Below, piece after piece: positions 1 through 8,334 of a stretch of 45,963 nt of DNA; within the stretch, counting starts at the first letter, position 1, and each line of letters opens with the position of its first letter. The stretch spans positions 1 through 45,963 of the forward strand of contig JAFVDZ010000075.1 of the NCBI GenBank assembly GCA_017478205.1, written 5' to 3'. The notes beneath the pieces were generated by a model that was not told the DNA's origin, did not search any database, and saw only the letters and a list, made by a program, of their open reading frames with translations. A program made the position numbers and the translations under genes. This DNA is from Spirochaetales bacterium (GTDB lineage Bacteria; Spirochaetota; Spirochaetia; Sphaerochaetales; Sphaerochaetaceae).

Positions 1-1725
1 TATCCAAAGGAGTTTTATCATATGGTAGACATTGAGAAGGCTTTGGAGACGTGTTAATTTTGAGCTATCCAAAGGACGCTGTAAGGTCTCGTCATTTGGA
101 GCAGTGCTTTGGAGACGTGTTAATTTTGAGCTATCCAAAGGGATTCGCAGCGCAATCGAAGCATCTAATGAGCTTTGGAGACGTGTTAATTTTGAGCTAT
201 CCAAAGGAGTACGATATTCATCATACATGCCCTGATAGCTTTGGAGACGTGTTAATTTTGAGCTATCCAAAGGACCAGATTTCCGGTTTCCATTGACCTT
301 GTGAGCTTTGGAGACGTGTTAATTTTGAGCTATCCAAAGGATCCTAATAATCCTAACAACAAGTCTTTTGCTTTGGAGACGTGTTAATTTTGAGCTATCC
401 AAAGGGTATCCTTAGTTGCCTCGATAGCATCAGACGCTTTGGAGACGTGTTAATTTTGAGCTATCCAAAGGTATATTGACTATCATAATCTCGGTATCAA
501 GGCTTTGGAGACGTGTTAATTTTGAGCTATCCAAAGGATTCAGAAAGGATTTTTCAATTAAGGAGATGCTTTGGAGACGTGTTAATTTTGAGCTATCCAA
601 AGGAATCGAATTCGGAAAATAGCCCAAAGATTGGCTTTGGAGACGTGTTAATTTTGAGCTATCCAAAGGCCAAGACCAGACAAAATAGACTTATCAGAAG
701 CTTTGGAGACGTGTTAATTTTGAGCTATCCAAAGGTCTCTCAATTGTTTTTACATTTCTCTTCCTGCTTTGGAGACGTGTTAATTTTGAGCTATCCAAAG
801 GAACAAGTATTCGGGGAAAGGGTTCTTTGTAGCTTTGGAGACGTGTTAATTTTGAGCTATCCAAAGGTATTCTTTTATATATTATATAGTGTGTCTCGCT
901 TTGGAGACGTGTTAATTTTGAGCTATCCAAAGGTGTGTGGAGATACCTCACACGCAGAGGACGGCTTTGGAGACGTGTTAATTTTGAGCTATCCAAAGGC
1001 TAACATCTGAGAATAACCCGACTTGTCAGGCTTTGGAGACGTGTTAATTTTGAGCTATCCAAAGGATTCTATTAGAATCGTAGAACCACTCACGAGCTTT
1101 GGAGACGTGTTAATTTTGAGCTATCCAAAGGACCATCACCCAATTCACTTCGCTCATCACAGCTTTGGAGACGTGTTAATTTTGAGCTATCCAAAGGATA
1201 TGCTCCTTTTCGCTCCAGTTTCCCATTGCTTTGGAGACGTGTTAATTTTGAGCTATCCAAAGGTTCATAGTAAGAGTCATAACAAGAGCCAAAGCTTTGG
1301 AGACGTGTTAATTTTGAGCTATCCAAAGGCATTTGTGTAAATTGTCATCTCTTATCTCCGCTTTGGAGACGTGTTAATTTTGAGCTATCCAAAGGTGCCT
1401 TCAATCTGCTTCCATACTTCACCTGGCTTTGGAGACGTGTTAATTTTGAGCTATCCAAAGGTAGTTCCAAGAATTAAACCAATCTTAGATGGCTTTGGAG
1501 ACGTGTTAATTTTGAGCTATCCAAATGTGGAAAACACTTATACCTGGGTGCAGCCCTGCTTTGGAGACGTGTTAATTTTGAGCTGTCCAAAGGATAAGTA
1601 AGCTCCACGCTCGTGGAGATGTTGCTTTGGAGACGTGTTAATTTTGAGCTGTCCAAAGGATTCCCTCTTGTCCGCACTATGTAATTTGAGCTTTGGAGAC
1701 GTGTTGTTTTGAATTCGGTCAAAGC
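1..1725 (+). CRISPR. CRISPR array, type II-like, distal part (left end cut by window)
   Basis: The array has 26 full 36-base repeats beginning at 40, 106, 172 and so on to 1690, plus the last 10 bases of another at 1-10. The unit is almost always 66 bases, with spacers of 29-31 bases, all different. Each repeat starts GCTTTGGAGACGTG and ends GCTATCCAAAGG, so its ends carry a 7-base inverted repeat (CTTTGGA/TCCAAAG). A 36+30 unit with complementary ends is typical of type II (Cas9) arrays, and I recall the Treponema denticola type II repeat as similar in the same orientation. Repeats from 40 to 1426 look uniform. Those at 1492 (position 35 G to T), 1558 and 1624 (position 28 A to G) carry substitutions, and 1690 is strongly diverged. 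Decay on the right marks the trailer end, so the leader and cas genes should lie left of base 1. No cas gene or tracrRNA anti-repeat is seen here. Confidence 0.97.
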
Positions 1726-1755
1726 ACGAAAAGGAGAGAGCATAACTCTCACAAT

Positions 1756-1781
1756 CCTTTGGAGATGTGTTATTTTTCCTG
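1756..1781 (+). repeat. Degenerate half CRISPR repeat beyond the array end
   Basis: One 66-base unit after the last recognisable repeat, the sequence CCTTTGGAGATGTGTTATTT matches the first half of the CRISPR repeat with a few changes, then stops matching. The 30 bases before it (1726-1755) have spacer length and contain a GAGAG/CTCTC inverted repeat. This is a fossil trailer-end unit. Confidence 0.75.
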
Positions 1782-1784
1782 TAT

Positions 1785-1812
1785 TTGTTTTTTATAACTG
1801 AAGATGTATACT
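1785..1812 (+). promoter_or_regulatory. Candidate promoter for the EamA transporter
   Basis: TTGTTT at 1785-1790 and TATACT at 1807-1812 are separated by 16 bases. The transporter start follows 19 bases later with a GGAG ribosome site. The -35 is poor, so this is a moderate prediction. Confidence 0.45.
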
Positions 1813-1831
1813 CTGCTTTGTTGGAGTAATT

Positions 1832-2743
1832 ATGAGTGATTATAAAAAAATGATTAAAAAACCAGTAGCTGCAGCTTTGATTGCAATTGGATGTCAGGCT
1901 CTATGGGGAACTGTTTTCCCTATAATAAAGAGATGTTATAGGTTGTTTTCCATTAATACGATCGGCGAGACTTATTTTTTTGCTGGTATTCGTTTTATTG
2001 TTGCAGGCCTGATCCTGCTTTCAATTGCTACGCTTCGTGATAAGAAGTTTCCTAAAGTAAACATACAGACTTTTTTCAGTCTCTTGATTCTTGGCTCTAT
2101 CCAGACTGGCTTGACGTATCTCCTTCAATTTGCGGCCATGTTAAAGGCATCATCAATAAATTGCTCAATTCTAAATGGAACCTTTGTTATAACGAGTAAT
2201 GTTTTTGCCCACATTTTGTTCAAAGATGACAAGATGACAAGTCGTAAGATGCTCGGCTCTGTCATGGCCTTTTTGGGAGTTGCTTTCTGCTTTCTGTATG
2301 GTGGCAAGCTTGGGAAGTTTTCTCTTGATGGCGAAGGGTTGATGTTTCTTTCAGTTACTTCCTTTGCTTTAGGCAGCGTATTATCTCGAATTCTTGTCAA
2401 GGGGACAGATCCAGTTGTTGCATCAGGTTATAATCTCTTGATAGGCGGTGTGGAGATTTTTATCGCAGCCCTTATGAATAATGGCAGATTGTCAAATGGT
2501 GGTCTTGAGGGTTTTGCTCTCTTTTTCCTCCTGGCTCTAATCTCTAGTGTATGTTTACTTGTGTGGACAGCACTCTTGAAAGAAAACCCTGCTGGTAGAA
2601 TTACAATCTATCAGTGTGTGAATCCTATTTCAGGTGCAATTGCTGCATCTCTATTGCTTGGAGAGGACGTATTCCAGGTGAAATATATTGTAGCGATCGT
2701 CCTGGTTTCTACCGGTATTGTAGTGGTTAATGCAAAGAGGTGA
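1832..2743 (+). CDS. EamA/DMT-family transporter
   Basis: A 303-residue integral membrane protein with about ten hydrophobic segments in two halves, the layout of the EamA (DUF6) drug/metabolite transporter superfamily. The first segment carries the family-typical ALWGTVFPIIK stretch (around residues 23-34), and the second half ends with GEDVFQVKYIVAIVLVSTGI. Members export amino acids, nucleotides or metabolites; the substrate cannot be read from sequence. The ATG at 1832 is preceded by TTGGAG at good spacing. It is the first gene after the CRISPR trailer and converges with the next gene: its stop at 2741-2743 touches that gene's stop at 2744. A second, unrelated EamA protein lies at 26758. 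Confidence 0.88.
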   Translation: MSDYKKMIKKPVAAALIAIGCQALWGTVFPIIKRCYRLFSINTIGETYFFAGIRFIVAGLILLSIATLRDKKFPKVNIQTFFSLLILGSIQTGLTYLLQFAAMLKASSINCSILNGTFVITSNVFAHILFKDDKMTSRKMLGSVMAFLGVAFCFLYGGKLGKFSLDGEGLMFLSVTSFALGSVLSRILVKGTDPVVASGYNLLIGGVEIFIAALMNNGRLSNGGLEGFALFFLLALISSVCLLVWTALLKENPAGRITIYQCVNPISGAIAASLLLGEDVFQVKYIVAIVLVSTGIVVVNAKR

Positions 2744-3220
2744 TTAAAGCCCGAAAAGGAATGCAAAACCAAGTGAACTCAGCACTCCAATTATTATTCC
2801 AGCAAGGATTACTCCACAAAGTACCGCAATAACAGATTTCCTAAAACCTAGAAGAAGAAGACTTGCTCCAAGGGTGCCTGTCCAGGCACCTGTGCCTGGA
2901 AGTGGGATGCCTACGAAGAGTAGGAGAGCAAAAAATGTTCCTTTCTTTCCTGCCTTTTCTGTGAGTTTTTCTCCTGCTTTCTTTCCTTTCTCAAGAAAGA
3001 AATTTGCAAACCCACAAAAATGTTTTGTTTTTGCCAAGATGATGAGGACTTTGTGAGCAAACAAATAAATTATAGGGACAGGCAGCATGTTACCAATAAC
3101 ACAGATCAAGAGGGATTTGAAAAAATCGAGCTGCCAGCCTGCTGCCATGATCATGGCGCCTCTCAACTCGATGATTGGTATCATAGATACTACAAAAATA
3201 GACAGGTACTTAGTTAACAT
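2744..3220 (-). CDS. Small multi-drug export family membrane protein (COG2426-like)
   Basis: A 158-residue protein, mostly hydrophobic. IPIIELRGAM near residues 15-24 and GIPLPGTGAWTGTLGA near residues 105-120 are the two signature loops of the PF06695 'small multi-drug export' family. The glycine/proline-rich loops resemble the re-entrant loops of DedA proteins. A charged stretch (EKGKKAGEKLTEKAGKKG) lies between the halves. Its function is unproven in the family despite the name. The start at 3220 has an AGGAGA site just upstream in the message. The gene faces the preceding transporter tail to tail with no spacer, so a terminator would have to lie within coding sequence. Confidence 0.85.
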   Translation of the reverse strand: MLTKYLSIFVVSMIPIIELRGAMIMAAGWQLDFFKSLLICVIGNMLPVPIIYLFAHKVLIILAKTKHFCGFANFFLEKGKKAGEKLTEKAGKKGTFFALLLFVGIPLPGTGAWTGTLGASLLLLGFRKSVIAVLCGVILAGIIIGVLSSLGFAFLFGL

Positions 3221-3417
3221 GCTTTCTCCTAGGTGTGCACTTTATCCTATATTTCAGATTGCAGGCAAGAGGGGATGTTGCAGTACTTTTCCTTCAGTCA
3301 TAATAAAATAATGTACCCAATAGATGAAATTTCGCTTTTTATGGTATAGAAAAATAACGACATTCACATAAAGGGCATGAAAAAATCTACTATTTATACA
3401 TGATTATTTAGAATGGT

Positions 3418-3446
3418 TTGAAATACTACTAGTCCTTAATTTAAAT
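3418..3446 (+). promoter_or_regulatory. Candidate pckA promoter in a 286-base intergenic region
   Basis: TTGAAA at 3418-3423 and TTAAAT at 3441-3446 are 17 bases apart in an AT-rich leader. The -10 overlaps a near-palindrome of A/T (CTTAATTTAAATTTAAG). Nothing else in 3221-3506 looks coding. The leader to the chosen start is about 55 bases. Confidence 0.4.
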
Positions 3447-3506
3447 TTAAGTTATTTTTTGAATGCACATATATGCAATTTGAGAATTATGTTGCAGGAG
3501 AATAAT

Positions 3507-5111
3507 ATGGCAAATATTGATCTTACAAAGTATGGCATTACTGGAACAACTGAGATTGTCCACAATCCATCCTACGAACTCCTCTTCAACGAGGAAACAA
3601 GAAAGGACCTCACCGGTTATGAAAAGGGTCAGGTCACAGAGCTCGGTGCAGTCAACGTAATGACTGGTATCTACACCGGCAGATCACCAAAGGACAAGTA
3701 CATTGTTATGGACGAGAACTCCAAGGATACTGTCTGGTGGACAACAGAAGACTACAAGAATGATAACCATCCTCTCTCACAGGAGAATTGGAAGAAGCTC
3801 AAGAGTCTTGCTCAGAAGCAGCTTTCTGGTAAGAGACTTTTCGTAGTCGATGCATTCTGTGGTGCTAACAAGGATACCAGAATGGCTATCAGATTCATGA
3901 TGGAAGTTGCTTGGCAGGCTCACTTCGTAAAGAACATGTTCATCGCTCCAACAGAAGAGGAACTTGAGAACTTCGAGCCAGACTTCATCGTCTACACAGC
4001 ATCCAAGGCAAAGGTTGACGACTACAAGGAAATGGGCCTCAATTCTGAGACAGCTGTTGCTTTCAACATCACATCCAGAGAGCAGGTCATCCTCAACACA
4101 TGGTATGGTGGTGAGATGAAGAAGGGTATGTTCTCCATGATGAACTACTACCTCCCTCTCAAGGGCATTGCTGCAATGCACTGTTCTGCCAACACTGATA
4201 TGGATGGCAAGAATACAGCAATCTTCTTCGGGCTTTCCGGTACAGGTAAGACTACACTCTCAACTGATCCAAAGAGACTTCTCATTGGTGATGACGAGCA
4301 CGGTTGGGACGACAATGGTGTCTTCAACTTTGAGGGTGGTTGTTATGCAAAGGTTATCAACCTCGATAAGGAATCTGAACCAGATATCTACAACGCAATC
4401 AAGAGAAATGCTCTTCTTGAGAACGTAACAGTTGATGAGAATGGAAAGATCGATTTCGCTGACAAGTCTGTCACCGAGAATACTCGTGTTTCCTACCCAA
4501 TCAACCACATCCAGAACATCGTAAGACCAGTTTCTTCAGCACCAGAAGCTCAGAACGTAATCTTCCTTTCTGCTGATGCATTCGGTGTTCTCCCACCAGT
4601 ATCCATCCTCACACCAGAGCAAACAAAGTACTACTTCCTCTCTGGCTTCACTGCAAAGCTTGCAGGTACAGAGCGTGGTATCACTGAGCCAACACCAACC
4701 TTCTCAGCTTGTTTTGGCCAGGCATTCCTTGAGTTGCACCCAACCAAGTATGCTGAAGAGCTCGTAAAGAGAATGGAGAAGAGTGGCGCTAAGGCTTACC
4801 TCGTCAACACTGGTTGGAACGGAACCGGAAAGAGAATTTCCATCAAGGATACCAGAGGTATCATCGATGCAATCCTCAACGGTGCTATCAACAAGGCTCC
4901 AACCAAGCAGCTCCCTTACTTCAACTTCGAAATCCCAACTAAGCTCGAAGGTGTTGCAACTGAGATCCTCGATCCAAGAGACACCTACAAGAATGCTTCT
5001 GAATGGGAAGAGAAGGCAAAGGATCTCTCTTCTAGATTCGTCAAGAACTTCAAGAAGTACGAGACCAACGCAGCTGGTAAGGCTCTCGTTGCTGCTGGTC
5101 CTCAGCTCTAA
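3507..5111 (+). CDS. pckA: Phosphoenolpyruvate carboxykinase (ATP)
   Basis: The enzyme interconverts oxaloacetate + ATP and PEP + CO2 + ADP in the cytosol, and in anaerobes often runs toward oxaloacetate. From the chosen start it is 534 residues, close to the 540 of E. coli. It shows GRSPKDKY (substrate Arg about 59), the kinase P-loop [11 protein letters not shown] (about 242-252) and the metal-binding GDDEHGWDD (about 261-269). The frame is open upstream to 3459, but the ATG at 3507 has GCAGGAGAATAAT directly before it and begins [10 protein letters not shown], as expected of the family. Codon use is heavily biased (AAG, CTC, TTC), more than in its neighbours, suggesting high expression. 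It is followed at once by a strong terminator and so is monocistronic. Confidence 0.97.
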   Translation: MANIDLTKYGITGTTEIVHNPSYELLFNEETRKDLTGYEKGQVTELGAVNVMTGIYTGRSPKDKYIVMDENSKDTVWWTTEDYKNDNHPLSQENWKKLKSLAQKQLSGKRLFVVDAFCGANKDTRMAIRFMMEVAWQAHFVKNMFIAPTEEELENFEPDFIVYTASKAKVDDYKEMGLNSETAVAFNITSREQVILNTWYGGEMKKGMFSMMNYYLPLKGIAAMHCSANTDMDGKNTAIFFGLSGTGKTTLSTDPKRLLIGDDEHGWDDNGVFNFEGGCYAKVINLDKESEPDIYNAIKRNALLENVTVDENGKIDFADKSVTENTRVSYPINHIQNIVRPVSSAPEAQNVIFLSADAFGVLPPVSILTPEQTKYYFLSGFTAKLAGTERGITEPTPTFSACFGQAFLELHPTKYAEELVKRMEKSGAKAYLVNTGWNGTGKRISIKDTRGIIDAILNGAINKAPTKQLPYFNFEIPTKLEGVATEILDPRDTYKNASEWEEKAKDLSSRFVKNFKKYETNAAGKALVAAGPQL

Positions 5112-5135
5112 TTCAAGAATTGTTCGATTCTTACA

Positions 5136-5165
5136 ATGGCTCTCACAAAATGGGAGCCATTTTTC
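5136..5165 (+). terminator. Rho-independent terminator of pckA
   Basis: ATGGCTC and GAGCCAT form the stem, followed by a run of T. It lies 25 bases after the pckA stop codon. Confidence 0.85.
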
Positions 5166-5209
5166 ATATTTCGATAAAGTGATATAATCTCAACGATAGG
5201 AGAGAGTGT

Positions 5210-6322
5210 ATGAGTGATAATAGAGAGCGAGTAATTGTTCGAACCAGTATTGTCGGAATCTTTGCCAATGTTGTATTGGCTTCTTTCAAGGCCTTTGTTG
5301 GTCTTGTTTCTGGATCGATTGCAGTAATCCTTGATGCTGTGAACAATCTTTCTGATGCTCTTTCATCATTTGTAACGATAATTGGCACAAAGCTTGCAGC
5401 AAAATCCCCAGACAAGAAGCATCCACTTGGATATGGAAGAATTGAATATATTTCTGCACTGATAGTTGCAGCTATCGTTCTCTATGCAGGCATAACCTCA
5501 TTTACAGAATCTGTGAAGAAGATATTCTCCCCAGAAGCTGCAGACTACTCCATCGTATCTCTGATTATTATCGCATCTGCTGTATTTGTTAAGATCTTTC
5601 TCGGCCTCTATGTTAGAAAGAAGGGAAAGGAAACTGAATCTGGTGCGTTGGAAGCATCAGGTCAGGATGCTCTTTTTGATGCAGTCCTTTCATTCTCAGT
5701 CTTGGCTTCGGCTCTTGTATACGTCCTTACTGGGCTTTCTCTTGAAGCCTTTGTTGGTCTAGTAATATCAATCTTCATAATCAAATCTGGTTTTGAAATG
5801 GTAGCAGAAACGGTTGATGACATCATTGGCAAGAGAGCAGATGTAGAAGTTGTCAGAAAGATCAAGAAGCTGATTAAGCAAGAGCCTGAAGTCCGTGGGG
5901 CCTATGATCTCATCATAACAAACTACGGCCCAAACAAGGAAATCGCTTCTGTTCATATCGAACTTCCAGATACTATGAGTGTTGATGAAGTTGACAAGAT
6001 AACAAGAAGAATAGAGAACAAAGTATACGAGGAAACAGGAATCATTATCACAGGTATTGGTGTCTATTCCTATAATACAGGTGACAATGAAGCAAAAAGA
6101 CTTGAAGGGGAGATCAGAAGACTTGTCCGTGACCATGAATGGACACTCCAGCTTCATGGCTTCAATCTTGACAGTGAGAACAAGACTATCCGCTTTGATG
6201 TTGTCCTCAGCTTCGACATCGAAAGAAAAGAAGCATATTCAATTCTTTCAAAAGAGCTTGAAGAGCACTTTGGCGATTATAAGTTTGATATCACACTCGA
6301 TTTCGATATCACAGACGTTTGA
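5210..6322 (+). CDS. Cation diffusion facilitator (CDF) family metal exporter
   Basis: A 370-residue CDF transporter: six predicted membrane segments in the first 210 residues, then a soluble C-terminal domain. DAVNNLSDALSS (about residues 42-53) is the TM2 metal-site motif, and KKHPLGYGRIEYI (about 68-80) is the conserved loop that follows. The family exports Zn, Mn, Fe or Cd by proton antiport. The Asn/Asp-rich TM2 motif resembles manganese-type members more than zinc-type, but I would not assign the metal. The C-terminal part is longer than usual (about 160 residues). A clear TATAAT at 5183-5188 and AGGAGA before the ATG support the start. Its stop overlaps the trmD start (TGATG). Confidence 0.92.
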   Translation: MSDNRERVIVRTSIVGIFANVVLASFKAFVGLVSGSIAVILDAVNNLSDALSSFVTIIGTKLAAKSPDKKHPLGYGRIEYISALIVAAIVLYAGITSFTESVKKIFSPEAADYSIVSLIIIASAVFVKIFLGLYVRKKGKETESGALEASGQDALFDAVLSFSVLASALVYVLTGLSLEAFVGLVISIFIIKSGFEMVAETVDDIIGKRADVEVVRKIKKLIKQEPEVRGAYDLIITNYGPNKEIASVHIELPDTMSVDEVDKITRRIENKVYEETGIIITGIGVYSYNTGDNEAKRLEGEIRRLVRDHEWTLQLHGFNLDSENKTIRFDVVLSFDIERKEAYSILSKELEEHFGDYKFDITLDFDITDV

Positions 6323-7029
6323 TGAAAATAACGATACTCACAATGTTCCCATCTCTCTTTGAGAGCTTTCTTCTATCGCCGGTTCTGAAAAGAACTATCG
6401 ATAGAGGCTATATCACTCTTGATATAGTCGATATAAAAGACTATGCAAATGGCTCCTTTCGCCACATAGATGATTCTCCGTGTGGCGGCGGACCTGGAAT
6501 GATCTTGAAAGTTGATGTAGTCATGAGAGCTCTCGAGAGTGTAAAAAACTCATCAAGTCACACTGTTCTTCTCTCACCAAAAGGTAAGACTCTTGATCAG
6601 AAAAGGGTGAGAGAGCTATCGCAGATGGAAGATCTTGTATTCATCTGTGGCCACTATGAAGGAGTGGATGCCAGAGTCGAAAAGCGTGTCGATGAGATGC
6701 TTTCTATCGGTGACTACATCACTACAGGTGGAGAAGTTGCTGTCATGGTAATCATCGATGCAATCTCTCGTCTACAAAAAGGAATCATCAGAGAGGGTGC
6801 AACAGAGGACGAAAGTCATGAAAACGGGCTTCTTGAGTATCCACAATATACAAAACCAATCGATTACAACGGAGACAAAGTTCCAGAGATCCTGCTTTCA
6901 GGAAACCATGGCGCAATTGAACGCTATCGCCACAGAGAGGCTTTGCTCCTTACAAAGGAACTGAGGCCCGATATGTTTGCTCGCTATAACCTGAGTGAGG
7001 AAGAAAGACAGCTTATCGAAGAGACTTGA
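6322..7029 (+). CDS. trmD: tRNA (guanine37-N1)-methyltransferase
   Basis: TrmD methylates G37 of tRNAs with SAM to prevent +1 frameshifting. The 235-residue protein has the family signatures: MKITILTMFPSLFES at the start, CGGGPGMILK (about 54-63), GHYEGVDARV (about 112-121) and the SAM-knot segment SIGDYITTGGEVAV (about 131-144). The ATG at 6322 shares a base with the CDF stop, so translation is probably coupled. A TTG three bases earlier is open but unneeded. trmD usually sits in rpsP-rimM-trmD-rplS; here none of those genes flanks it. The last 17 bases overlap the end of the convergent DUF1836 gene. Confidence 0.97.
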   Translation: MKITILTMFPSLFESFLLSPVLKRTIDRGYITLDIVDIKDYANGSFRHIDDSPCGGGPGMILKVDVVMRALESVKNSSSHTVLLSPKGKTLDQKRVRELSQMEDLVFICGHYEGVDARVEKRVDEMLSIGDYITTGGEVAVMVIIDAISRLQKGIIREGATEDESHENGLLEYPQYTKPIDYNGDKVPEILLSGNHGAIERYRHREALLLTKELRPDMFARYNLSEEERQLIEET

Positions 7030-7504
7030 GATAGGTGTCGAGGTACACTTTGTGTCCTACAGCAATTACCATATTCCGCAAAAGTGTCTTCTTTTCATTC
7101 ATCTCCTTATCTGACTTCATCTCTTTTCCTGAAAAGACATATGCAAGAGTAGAAGAAAACTCCCGTCTGAAGTACTCATATGCATCCTTAGTTGGATAGC
7201 TTTCCTTCTGGAGAGTTAGCATTAACTGGATATCATCAAGAGATAGTACAGTCTTTGCAATAGCAATGAAAATGAGTACAGCAATCTGATCACGGAAGTA
7301 CTGTTTCTTTACAGGACTTTCTATGATCTTCTTCTTTACATAGTTGCTTACCATGGAAATAGTTAGGCTTTCTTCACCTAATTTTTCCATGACCGGAGCA
7401 ATATATCTCACGACCTGCTCAAGATATAATCCGACATCTGGAATCATCTCATACTCTGGCAAAGCAAAGTTCTGCATCTCAATTGCTGTTTCTTTTATAT
7501 CCAT
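7013..7504 (-). CDS. DUF1836 protein, putative MerR-like DNA-binding regulator
   Basis: A 163-residue protein matching the DUF1836 pattern: LPEYEMIPDVGLYLEQVVRY near the start, then ITSMVSNYVKKKII-type and SPVKKQYFRDQIAVLIFIAI segments that look like the helix-turn-helix and wing of MerR-type regulators. No effector domain is visible. Its function is uncharacterised in the family; a DNA-binding role is inferred from the helix pattern. ATG at 7504 is preferred over a TTG two codons upstream. There is no Shine-Dalgarno site, and a promoter-like -10 (7511-7516) lies only six bases upstream, so the message may be leaderless. It is divergent from hemolysin III across a region full of palindromes, which it may bind. 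Its 3' end overlaps trmD tail to tail. Confidence 0.82.
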   Translation of the reverse strand: MDIKETAIEMQNFALPEYEMIPDVGLYLEQVVRYIAPVMEKLGEESLTISMVSNYVKKKIIESPVKKQYFRDQIAVLIFIAIAKTVLSLDDIQLMLTLQKESYPTKDAYEYFRREFSSTLAYVFSGKEMKSDKEMNEKKTLLRNMVIAVGHKVYLDTYLKSLR

Positions 7505-7510
7505 AGACAA

Positions 7511-7539
7511 AGGATACTCTGAATATCGATATTTGTTAA
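7511..7539 (-). promoter_or_regulatory. Promoter of the DUF1836 gene with palindromic spacer
   Basis: On the minus strand, TTAACA (7534-7539) and TATCCT (7511-7516) are 17 bases apart. The spacer contains the perfect 12-base palindrome AATATCGATATT (7522-7533), a plausible operator. The expected transcription start falls at or next to the ATG. Confidence 0.5.
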
Positions 7540-7542
7540 TAA

Positions 7543-7606
7543 GTTTTTAAAAAACTCTTGACAGGTTTTAATTATATTAAAATACTATAATCAGTTTTTT
7601 AAAAAC
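7543..7606. promoter_or_regulatory. hlyIII promoter region with symmetric operator array
   Basis: GTTTTTAAAAAAC (7543-7555) and its exact reverse complement GTTTTTTAAAAAC (7594-7606) flank a central perfect palindrome TTTTAAT-TAT-ATTAAAA (7566-7582). Centres are about 25 and 26 bases apart. TTGACA (7558-7563) and TATAAT (7586-7591) lie inside, but are 22 bases apart, too long for an unaided sigma-70 promoter. MerR-type activators act on over-long spacers, which would suit a MerR-like neighbour. Confidence 0.55.
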
Positions 7607-7630
7607 CGATATAAAGGAGCTATAAACTAG

Positions 7631-8308
7631 ATGATGGCAACTATGACAGTTTCAAGAAGACAAATCTACATCAAGGACCCAGTTTCAGCATTGACCCACT
7701 TCATCGGCTTCGTGGCCGCCCTGACAGCTACTCCTTTCCTTATATTGAAGAAACTAAATCAAGGGTATACTGGGATTACTCTATTTTCCTTCTTTGTGTT
7801 TGCTGCAGGGCTAATGCTGCTCTATCTTGCAAGTACTACCTACCACACAGTCGATGGAAAGAGAGAAGACATCATCCTTTTCAAGAAACTTGACCACATG
7901 ATGATCTTCATCCTGATCGCAGGAACCTATACACCGATCTGTCTGACAACACTGAAAGATAGTGTAGGGCTACCTCTGCTTATCGCAGTCTGGTCAGTTG
8001 GTATAATCGGAATGCTGTTCAAACTTTTCTGGGTAACCTGTCCAAAGCTCGTATCTTCCTTCATGTATATTGCAATGGGCTGGCTCTGTATCTTTGCTTT
8101 CCCGGCAATCTTTCGTGTGATGAGTTTTTCTGAGATTAGATATCTACTCTCAGGTGGAATTGCATATACAATAGGTGGAGTAATCTACGCTCTGAAAAGT
8201 AAGAGCTTCAATGAAAGACATCCATACTTTGGAACTCACGAGATATTCCATTGCTTTGTATTGTTAGGATCACTACTTCACTTTATTTTCGTTTACAGAT
8301 TCCTCTGA
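7631..8308 (+). CDS. Hemolysin III family (PAQR-type) membrane protein
   Basis: A 225-residue, seven-helix membrane protein of the HlyIII/PAQR superfamily. The metal-site motifs are present: STTYHTVDG (about residues 74-82), KKLDHMMIFILIAGTYTP (about 91-108) and the C-terminal GTHEIFHCFVLLGSLLHF (about 203-220), with the expected Ser, Asp and His residues. The family has predicted hydrolase chemistry on lipids. The haemolysin name comes from one Bacillus protein and should not be read as a proven toxin. ATG at 7631 follows AAAGGAG at 11 bases. Likely controlled by the palindromes upstream and the divergent DUF1836 protein. The deaminase gene follows after 26 bases, so they may be co-transcribed. 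Confidence 0.92.
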   Translation: MMATMTVSRRQIYIKDPVSALTHFIGFVAALTATPFLILKKLNQGYTGITLFSFFVFAAGLMLLYLASTTYHTVDGKREDIILFKKLDHMMIFILIAGTYTPICLTTLKDSVGLPLLIAVWSVGIIGMLFKLFWVTCPKLVSSFMYIAMGWLCIFAFPAIFRVMSFSEIRYLLSGGIAYTIGGVIYALKSKSFNERHPYFGTHEIFHCFVLLGSLLHFIFVYRFL

Positions 8309-8334
8309 AAACGAATTGGTGTTAAGCTTTCTTT

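Noticed and set aside
32-1752. Long open frames on both strands with FGDVLILSYPK or PLDSSKLTRLQS repeats
   Set aside because: They are read-through of the CRISPR repeats, whose 66-base period keeps frame; there are no ribosome sites or protein-like composition.
1690-1830. tracrRNA anti-repeat at the array end
   Set aside because: The degenerate units are in the same orientation as the repeats; no stretch complementary to the repeat followed by a terminator was found.
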